Positions 1-4,974 of a DNA stretch of 6,329 nt are shown piece after piece. The notes below the pieces were generated by a model. It did no database searches. It saw only the letters and a list, made by a program, of their open reading frames with translations, and was not told the DNA's origin. Position 1 is the first letter of the stretch, and each line of letters opens with the position of its first letter. This stretch comes from Ruminococcus sp. UBA3665 (GTDB lineage: Bacteria; Bacillota; Clostridia; Oscillospirales; Ruminococcaceae), in NCBI GenBank assembly GCA_002373165.1, contig DFJS01000002.1, positions 1-6,329 on the forward strand, given 5' to 3'. The translations under genes were made by a program, and so were the position numbers.

Positions 1-692
1 CTACTACAGAGTCCGAAACGACTCCGGAAACTACCACTACAGAATCCGAAACTACTACTACTACCAAAGCTACTACTACAACGACTACAACGACAACTAC
101 TACCACTACCACAACTACTACGACAACAACAACCTCTGCCACCACTACTACTACTGAACCGATCATTACTACTACCGTAACAGAAACGGTTCTCCCCAGT
201 GAAGCAGAAATTATAGATGTTTCTGAAATTTATCTGGAAAATATTTTCGGCGATACTTATACCGCTCCGGAAGTTATAGAGACAACCGTTCCCGAAACGA
301 CTGCTGTCATCGAAACTACCACGACAGAAACAACCGTATCTGTTTCCCAAATTCCCTCTATCACAGAACGCGAATATATTCTCCTCTGCAACTGCGTGGC
401 ACATGAAGCCGGTTCCGATGTCATCACAATCGAAAATAAGGCCAGAGTGGTGGAAGTTATTATGAACCGTGTGGCTTCTTCCAGCTTCCCGAATACAATC
501 TACGGCGTAATTACACAAAGATATCAGTTCAGCGGTTCTTCTTCCTATGCGGATAATACAACCTATACCAGCAAGGTAACTAAAAACGTCAAAGCCGCTG
601 TCGATTTATATTTCTCCGATCCGTCTGCTTTTGATGAAGGCTATCTGTATTTCTACGGCGACGGTTCTCAGAATCATTTCAGAAAATCCTGA
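1..692 (+). CDS. Thr-rich linker protein with C-terminal SleB-like cell-wall hydrolase domain (5' end missing)
   Basis: This is the 3' part of a gene that enters from the left edge; reading starts at base 3 and 229 residues are visible before the TGA at 690-692. Visible residues 1-55 are almost all Thr with scattered Glu, Ser and Pro, including 21 consecutive Thr. A short non-repetitive stretch and a second Thr/Glu linker follow (about residues 93-114). From about residue 121 the sequence turns into a compact domain resembling the SleB/Hydrolase_2 family (spore-cortex and cell-wall lytic enzymes): VAHEAGSD with a Glu at visible residue 135 where the family has its catalytic Glu, then MNRV, FPNTIYGVI, YQFSG and a C-terminal YFYGDGSQNHF. 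The family cleaves peptidoglycan glycan strands. I infer a secreted or wall-associated enzyme held by a flexible linker, but the N-terminus (signal peptide, other domains) is outside the window. The Thr linker is typical of extracellular Ruminococcus proteins. The hydrolase assignment is by motif recognition only. Confidence 0.75.
   Translation, partial: TTESETTPETTTTESETTTTTKATTTTTTTTTTTTTTTTTTTTTSATTTTTEPIITTTVTETVLPSEAEIIDVSEIYLENIFGDTYTAPEVIETTVPETTAVIETTTTETTVSVSQIPSITEREYILLCNCVAHEAGSDVITIENKARVVEVIMNRVASSSFPNTIYGVITQRYQFSGSSSYADNTTYTSKVTKNVKAAVDLYFSDPSAFDEGYLYFYGDGSQNHFRKS
3..155 (+). repeat. ACN trinucleotide tract encoding a poly-Thr linker
   Basis: The tract consists largely of Thr codons, with an unbroken run of 21 at 72-134 and a further five at 141-155. 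All four Thr codons (ACT, ACC, ACA, ACG) are mixed irregularly, so the repeat is kept at protein level rather than as a pure DNA microsatellite. Such linkers are commonly O-glycosylated or flexible spacers in surface enzymes of cellulolytic Clostridia; glycosylation here is inference. Confidence 0.85.
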
Positions 693-728
693 TCTTTTCT
701 GAATTCTATGATAACAAAATTTTCTGAC

Positions 729-760
729 AGAGCACTGCATCCGGCAGTGCTCTTGTTTTT
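729..760 (+). terminator. Rho-independent terminator after the SleB-like gene
   Basis: There is a perfect 10-bp stem, AGAGCACTGC (729-738) pairing with GCAGTGCTCT (744-753), around a 5-nt loop. It is followed by a T-rich tail (TGTTTTT, 754-760). It lies 36 nt after the stop codon of the upstream gene and before the aro promoter, so it separates the two transcription units. Confidence 0.9.
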
Positions 761-831
761 ATAGATTTCGACAAATTTTATGATATTTCGATATTTTTTC
801 ATAATTCTTAAAAATAATAACTGGATTCTAC

Positions 832-860
832 TTGACGAATATCCTAAAAATCAGTATAAT
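832..860 (+). promoter_or_regulatory. Sigma-A-type promoter of the aro operon
   Basis: The -35 box TTGACG (832-837) and a perfect -10 box TATAAT (855-860) are separated by 17 nt. The region just upstream (about 761-830) is very A/T-rich and could act as an UP-like element. The expected transcription start is near 866-868, giving a leader of about 47 nt before aroB. No attenuator, T-box or operator palindrome is evident in this short leader, so the promoter looks constitutive or controlled by a factor I cannot recognise. Confidence 0.85.
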
Positions 861-903
861 ATAAATATAAGCTTTTTTATTTTCCAGAAATTTCATAAAA
901 CAC

Positions 904-910
904 AGGAGGT
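904..910 (+). promoter_or_regulatory. Ribosome binding site of aroB
   Basis: AGGAGGT is a full-strength Shine-Dalgarno sequence just upstream of the ATG at 915. It decides the aroB start: the same frame is open back to an ATG at 780, but that extension covers the promoter and has no comparable ribosome binding site. Confidence 0.9.
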
Positions 911-914
911 TCCT

Positions 915-1961
915 ATGCAGAAAATTCATGTTCCTGTCAGCGATGCCTATGATGTACTTGTCGAACGAGGCATTCTGCGCAAAACAGGCCAAATTATAAA
1001 AGACCTTGTTTCCGCCGAAACTTGTGTCATCATTACAGACGACAATGTAGATGCGCTTTATTCCGGCATTGTCGAGCAGTCTTTGCAGGAAAACGGGTTC
1101 CGGACGGCTAAATTTGTCTTTCCGCATGGTGAGACTTCTAAAAATGCCGCAACTCTGCTGAATATTTATTCTTTTCTTTGTCAGGATGAAATTACGCGCT
1201 CTGACTGCCTGATTGCGCTGGGCGGCGGCGTAGTCGGCGATATTACTGGTTTTGCGGCGGCTACTTTCCTGAGAGGTCTGCCTTATATCCAGATTCCGAC
1301 TTCCCTGCTGGCGCAGGTAGATTCTTCTGTCGGCGGCAAGACGGCCATCGACCTGCCGGAAGGGAAAAATCTTGTCGGCGCATTCAAACAGCCAAAAGCT
1401 GTCCTCTGCGATCCCGATACGCTTTCTACACTGCCGGAAACGTTCCTGATTGACGGCATGGGCGAGGTCATCAAATACGGCATGATTGCCGATTCTGCTT
1501 TGTTTGAGGCTTTATGCACCTATGACCTGCATACAGTCCGGGAACATTTTGATGAAATTATTCCGGTATGCATCGGCATCAAGCGCGATGTAGTTGCGGA
1601 AGATGAACTGGATACAGGCCGCCGTATGATTCTGAATTTCGGCCATACACTGGGTCATGCCATAGAAGCCTATTATCATTATGAAACTTATACGCATGGC
1701 TGTGCCGTAGCGGCAGGCATGTGCCTGATGACAAAGCAGTTCAATTCTGCACAGGACTATCAGGCATTGAAAGCCTGTGCCGAACGCTATCATCTGCCTA
1801 CGGAAGTCCCTGCGCCGCTTCAGGAGCTTGTTTCTCTGTGCGGCAATGACAAGAAGCGCACAGGCGCAAAACTGCGCTACATCACATGCGAGCCTATCGG
1901 CAGTGCCAATATTCTGTGCGATACACTGCCGGAATTCCGCAAAAAATTTGCAATGCCCTGA
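915..1961 (+). CDS. aroB: 3-dehydroquinate synthase AroB
   Basis: Step 2 of the shikimate pathway: NAD- and metal-dependent conversion of DAHP to 3-dehydroquinate in the cytoplasm. The product is 348 residues, normal for a monofunctional bacterial enzyme. Visible motifs are the NAD-binding GGGVVGD (103-109), PTSLLAQVDSSVGGKT (128-143), GMGEVIKYG (181-189) with metal ligand Glu184, NFGHTLGHAIE (241-251) with metal ligand His244 and the second His248, the HG at 261-262 (third metal ligand His261), and DKKRTG near the C-terminus (312-317). All expected catalytic positions are present. The ATG at 915 is chosen because of the strong ribosome binding site and because the protein then begins with the usual N-terminal beta strand. 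It is the first gene of the aro operon; aroA starts 17 nt after its stop. Confidence 0.97.
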   Translation: MQKIHVPVSDAYDVLVERGILRKTGQIIKDLVSAETCVIITDDNVDALYSGIVEQSLQENGFRTAKFVFPHGETSKNAATLLNIYSFLCQDEITRSDCLIALGGGVVGDITGFAAATFLRGLPYIQIPTSLLAQVDSSVGGKTAIDLPEGKNLVGAFKQPKAVLCDPDTLSTLPETFLIDGMGEVIKYGMIADSALFEALCTYDLHTVREHFDEIIPVCIGIKRDVVAEDELDTGRRMILNFGHTLGHAIEAYYHYETYTHGCAVAAGMCLMTKQFNSAQDYQALKACAERYHLPTEVPAPLQELVSLCGNDKKRTGAKLRYITCEPIGSANILCDTLPEFRKKFAMP

Positions 1962-1978
1962 CAGGAAAGGAACATCAC

Positions 1979-3214
1979 ATGAATATACAAATTCAGCCTC
2001 ATAAATTAATGGGAACTGTCCGGATTCCGTCCTCCAAAAGCATGGCGCACAGAATGCTGATCTGTGCCGCTTTAAGCAAGGGCACTTCTGAAATTTCCGG
2101 CATCAGCTTTTCCAAAGATATCGAAGCAACAATCCATGTCATGGAGGCACTTGGTGCCGGATTTGAAATCCAGGACGACACAGTCACAGTCACGGGCATT
2201 ACAGAATGCCCGGAAACGGCTCTGGCGGACTGCTGTGAGAGCGGTTCGACACTGCGTTTCCTGATACCGGTTGCAGCCGCACTGGGCACAGAGACCACCT
2301 TCACGGGACAGGGACGGCTTCCGCAGCGGCCGATTACGCCTTATATCCGCGAACTCGGCAAAAAAAATATTTCTTTCCATGATTATCAGAATACAATGCC
2401 CTTTACCATCAGCGGACAGCTGCAAAGCGGCCGTTTTGAACTGGAAGGCGATATTTCCTCCCAGTTTGTCACGGGACTGCTGTTAGCCCTGCCGCTGCTG
2501 CGTGAAGATTCTGAAATTATTCTGACATCTGCTCTGGAGTCCCGCCCTTATGCCGATATGACAGTTGACTGCATGGAAAAATTCGGCATTTGTGTCAAAG
2601 AAATTCTGCACGGCTGGCATATTTTCGGCAACCAGCATTATCATGCCAAAAATCTTTCTGTAGAAGGCGACTTTTCACAGGCGGCATTTTTCTATGTCGC
2701 CAACGCCATCGGCAATCAGATTATGCTGGAAAACATTCCCGAAAAATCCGTGCAGGGAGACAGAAAAATCGTAGAACTGATTGAAAAAACCTGCTATCAG
2801 AAAAATCAGAATCAGGAAAAGCTTCTGATTGATGCAAGGGATATTCCGGATCTGGTGCCGATTCTGGCAGTATTGGCGACGTTTATCGACCGCCCGACTA
2901 TTATCTGCAATGCACAGCGGCTTTGTCTGAAAGAGAGCAACCGCCTTGAAACAACTGCCGCCATGCTGAACACACTGGGCGGCAAAGTCCAAATCCGGCC
3001 GGACGGACTGGAAATTTTCCCGGCCGAACTGCACGGCGGCACAGTGGACAGCGCAGGCGATCACAGAATTGCTATGTGTGCGGCCATTGCTGCCTCACGG
3101 GCATCCGAACCGGTTACTATCCTAGGGGCAGAATGTGTAGAAAAATCCTATCCGGCATTTTTCCAGGATTACCAGAAGTTAGGAGGAATTATCAATGGCA
3201 TCCATCTGGAATAA
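1979..3214 (+). CDS. aroA: 3-phosphoshikimate 1-carboxyvinyltransferase (EPSP synthase) AroA
   Basis: Step 6 of the shikimate pathway: transfer of the enolpyruvyl group from PEP to shikimate-3-phosphate; cytoplasmic. The product is 411 residues, slightly shorter than the E. coli enzyme (427). Visible motifs are SSKSMAHR (18-25, active-site Lys20 and Arg25), ESGSTLRF (87-94), the LPQRPI loop (114-119), SSQFVTG (160-166), SRPYADMT (188-195), IPDLVP with the catalytic Asp291 (289-294), KESNRLE (318-324) with Glu319 and Arg322, AGDHRIAM (359-366), and VEKSYPAFF with Lys389 (387-395). The set looks complete, so an active enzyme is expected. The sequence style (ESGSTLRFLIP, GDFSQAAFF) is that of clostridial AroA. 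The start at 1979 follows a GGAAAGG ribosome binding site (1964-1970); the frame is open further upstream into aroB but without such a site. Its last 20 bases overlap aroC. Confidence 0.97.
   Translation: MNIQIQPHKLMGTVRIPSSKSMAHRMLICAALSKGTSEISGISFSKDIEATIHVMEALGAGFEIQDDTVTVTGITECPETALADCCESGSTLRFLIPVAAALGTETTFTGQGRLPQRPITPYIRELGKKNISFHDYQNTMPFTISGQLQSGRFELEGDISSQFVTGLLLALPLLREDSEIILTSALESRPYADMTVDCMEKFGICVKEILHGWHIFGNQHYHAKNLSVEGDFSQAAFFYVANAIGNQIMLENIPEKSVQGDRKIVELIEKTCYQKNQNQEKLLIDARDIPDLVPILAVLATFIDRPTIICNAQRLCLKESNRLETTAAMLNTLGGKVQIRPDGLEIFPAELHGGTVDSAGDHRIAMCAAIAASRASEPVTILGAECVEKSYPAFFQDYQKLGGIINGIHLE
3181..3187 (+). promoter_or_regulatory. Ribosome binding site of aroC inside aroA
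   Basis: AGGAGGA lies 7 nt before the ATG at 3195 and is entirely inside the 3' end of aroA, where it also encodes the Gly-Gly near the AroA C-terminus. This fixes the aroC start and makes a 20-nt overlap of the two genes, suggesting coupled translation. Confidence 0.85.
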
Positions 3215-4271
3215 CAAAATTTCCGTTTCTGTATTCGGCGAAACACAAGGGCCTGCAATCGGCATTACAATCGATAATCTGCCGCCCGGCGAATATATCG
3301 ATACAAATCAGATCTGTCAGTTCATGGAACGGCACAGCACGGACGAAAACGGCCGTCCTGTGCTGAATCAGGTCATGTCCGGCATACTCAACAAGCGGAC
3401 AACAGGTTCGCCGCTGTGCGCCTTTATCCAGAATACCAGCACACAGGCTCCGGATTTTTCACAGATCAACCGTCTGCCGCGTCCGGGACATGCCGACTAT
3501 ACCGGCACTCTGCGCTACAAAGGCTTCAACGATATCCGGGACGGCGGCCATGTTTCCTATGCCATGACGGCTCCGCTGTGCTTTGCCGGAGCGGTCTGCG
3601 GACAGATTCTGGAACGCCGCGGCATTTATACCGGCGCACATATCGAAGAAGTACACGGCATTCATGACCGGCATTTCAATCATGTTTCTGTCACAAAAGA
3701 AGATATTCTGGCCGTGAGATATAAAAAATTCCCTGTGATTCAGAATGCTCTCGGCGACAAAATGCGCAGTGATATTCAGGCTGCCTCGGAAGGCGGCGAA
3801 ACGCTCGGCGGCGCAGTAGAATGCGTTTCGGTCAACGTTCCGGCCGGAATCGGTTCGCCTGTCTTCAACGGTCTGGAAAATACCATTGCACAGCTTCTGT
3901 TTGCCCTGCCGGATATCCGCGGTCTGGAATTCGGTGCCGGCTTTGACGTAACAGAAATGACAGGAAGTCAGTGCAATGACAGCTATTATGTCGACCAGCA
4001 CGGCCATGTCAAGACTGCATCCAACAATCACGGGGGCATTCTGGGAGGAATTTCCTCCGGTATGCCGATTGTACTGAAAGCAGCCTTCCGGCCTCCGGCC
4101 TCTGTCGGCAAAACACAGAAAACGGTCAATCTTTCCAGCATGGAAAGCGAAATTCTCCAGCCTGCCGCTGCGCCGGATGCCTGCATTCTGCCAAAGCTGG
4201 TGCCGTGTGTAGAATCGGCCGTCAACATTGCACTGCTCTCCCATATGCTGGACTATCCGCATTTCTGCTGA
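3195..4271 (+). CDS. aroC: Chorismate synthase homologue AroC with an altered active site
   Basis: By family and position this is step 7 of the shikimate pathway: FMN-dependent 1,4-elimination of phosphate from EPSP to give chorismate. The product is 358 residues, normal length. Conserved features are FGE at 14-16, RPGHADYT (96-103) with the second catalytic His99, the clostridial TAPLCFAGA (125-133), EFGAGFDVT (245-253) and NNHGGILGGIS (277-287). Several canonical positions are lost. The N-terminal GESHG reads GETQG (15-19), replacing the first catalytic His with Gln18. The R-R-x-P-G to T-x-R-x-E-x-D loop is replaced by a stretch about six residues shorter (44-63). GGHFSGRLT reads GGHVSYAMT (Arg to Ala123), KPT reads RPP (299-301), and GRHDPC reads AAPDAC (Arg to Ala326). 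The frame is intact and no frameshift explains this. It may be a divergent but working enzyme or an inactive paralogue. The 20-nt overlap with aroA and the strong ribosome binding site show it is expressed with aroBA. Confidence 0.88.
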   Translation: MASIWNNKISVSVFGETQGPAIGITIDNLPPGEYIDTNQICQFMERHSTDENGRPVLNQVMSGILNKRTTGSPLCAFIQNTSTQAPDFSQINRLPRPGHADYTGTLRYKGFNDIRDGGHVSYAMTAPLCFAGAVCGQILERRGIYTGAHIEEVHGIHDRHFNHVSVTKEDILAVRYKKFPVIQNALGDKMRSDIQAASEGGETLGGAVECVSVNVPAGIGSPVFNGLENTIAQLLFALPDIRGLEFGAGFDVTEMTGSQCNDSYYVDQHGHVKTASNNHGGILGGISSGMPIVLKAAFRPPASVGKTQKTVNLSSMESEILQPAAAPDACILPKLVPCVESAVNIALLSHMLDYPHFC

Positions 4272-4296
4272 AGCATCCGGGAAAGGCAGGCTTGCT

Positions 4297-4866
4297 ATGC
4301 GCGACGAAAATTTGCACAAACTTTCGGAACTCGCCGACCGTACTGTTTCTGACCCTGTCACAGCGGCCATTCTGCTGTGTTATGTCATGCAGCAGACTGC
4401 CCGGCCGCTTGATACGGATTTGCTTTACGAAATTGCCGTGACAAGCGGCATGATTAATTATTTTGCCTTTCAGGAAGCTTTACAGTCCCTGCAAGAAAAG
4501 GGCACAGTTTTCTGCGAAGACAAAGACGGAAAAACATACTGTTCACTGACTGAAAACGGTCTGAATACTGCCGAAAAATTACGTTCTCTTGCCGGGAAAT
4601 CCTATCGGGAGCGCATTTCTGCACTTGCCAGTGCAGCTGTACAGCGTCAGAAAAATGAAGAACAGGTAAAAATTTCTTATGAAACGCTGCCGCAGGGCTG
4701 TCATCTGCATATAAGGCTTATAGATCACGATCTGGTGCTGTTAGAACTGACTTTGTTTACGCCGGACGAATATCAGGCCAGACTGATAGGTGACAAAATC
4801 CTGACCGATCCTTCCACAGTTTATCATAAAATCCTTGGAGCAGTCATGCCGGATTCTAAAAATTAA
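4297..4866 (+). CDS. DUF4364-like winged-helix protein
   Basis: The product is 189 residues and resembles the DUF4364 family, found widely in Clostridia and of unknown function. Residues about 20-97 look like a winged helix-turn-helix: a helix AAILLCYVMQQ (23-33), then MINYFAFQEALQSL (52-65) where the family has a typical INYF-x-x-Q motif, and a wing ending in CSLTENG (82-88). Residues about 123-155 appear to form beta strands, and the end YHKIL (176-180) matches the family pattern of a Tyr-x-x-Ile close to the C-terminus. There is no signal peptide or membrane segment, so it is cytoplasmic. A DNA-binding role is inference from the fold. The ATG at 4297 is chosen for the AGGCAGG just upstream (4284-4290); an earlier in-frame ATG at 4228 would overlap aroC by 44 nt and lacks a good ribosome binding site. 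It starts 25 nt after aroC and ends the operon; a role in regulating the aro genes is possible but unsupported. Confidence 0.75.
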   Translation: MRDENLHKLSELADRTVSDPVTAAILLCYVMQQTARPLDTDLLYEIAVTSGMINYFAFQEALQSLQEKGTVFCEDKDGKTYCSLTENGLNTAEKLRSLAGKSYRERISALASAAVQRQKNEEQVKISYETLPQGCHLHIRLIDHDLVLLELTLFTPDEYQARLIGDKILTDPSTVYHKILGAVMPDSKN

Positions 4867-4872
4867 AATCAC

Positions 4873-4917
4873 AAAAGCTCTGCTGACCGGAATGCCGGCC
4901 GCAGAGCTGATTTTTTT
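4873..4917 (+). terminator. Rho-independent terminator of the aro operon
   Basis: An 8-bp outer stem AGCTCTGC (4876-4883) pairs with GCAGAGCT (4901-4908). An inner CCGG/CCGG pairing (4887-4890 with 4894-4897) extends the hairpin, which is followed by a run of seven T (4911-4917). It begins a few bases after the stop codon of the DUF4364-like gene. Confidence 0.88.
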
Positions 4918-4922
4918 ATTCC

Positions 4923-4956
4923 CCAAAAAAGAACCTCTCTTTTCAGAGAGGTTCTT
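4923..4956 (-). terminator. Rho-independent terminator of the dockerin gene (minus strand)
   Basis: A perfect 12-bp stem (4929-4940 with 4945-4956) closes a 4-nt loop that reads GAAA, a GNRA tetraloop, on the minus strand. It is followed in that direction by a T-run (the A-run at 4925-4930 on the plus strand). It sits 18 nt beyond the stop codon of the dockerin gene. Its stem starts 11 nt after the T-run of the aro terminator, so the two convergent units are closed by separate hairpins. Confidence 0.9.
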
Positions 4957-4974
4957 GTAATTAACCTGTACAGA

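Noticed and set aside
3..155. CRISPR-like or non-coding tandem repeat
   Set aside because: There are no spacers or constant repeat unit; the tract is an open frame of Thr codons continuous with the hydrolase domain.
396..398. GTG at 396 as the start of a separate small hydrolase gene
   Set aside because: There is no ribosome binding site, the open frame continues upstream to the edge, and this start would cut off the first helix of the SleB-like domain.
780..914. In-frame N-terminal extension of aroB back to an ATG at 780
   Set aside because: It covers the -35 and -10 boxes, is very A/T-rich, has no ribosome binding site, and would add 45 residues absent from AroB proteins.
761..914. T-box, riboswitch or leader peptide in front of aroB
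   Set aside because: The leader after the promoter is only about 47 nt and shows no conserved T-box sequence, no terminator/antiterminator pair and no short aromatic-rich leader frame.
3324..3383. Frameshift in aroC as the cause of the missing Arg-rich loop
   Set aside because: The other frames of this stretch do not restore the canonical motif, and the frame before and after is the same.
3459..4370. 303-codon open frame on the minus strand across aroC
   Set aside because: It is antisense to a well-recognised gene, its translation resembles no family I know, and it is explained by the codon bias of aroC.
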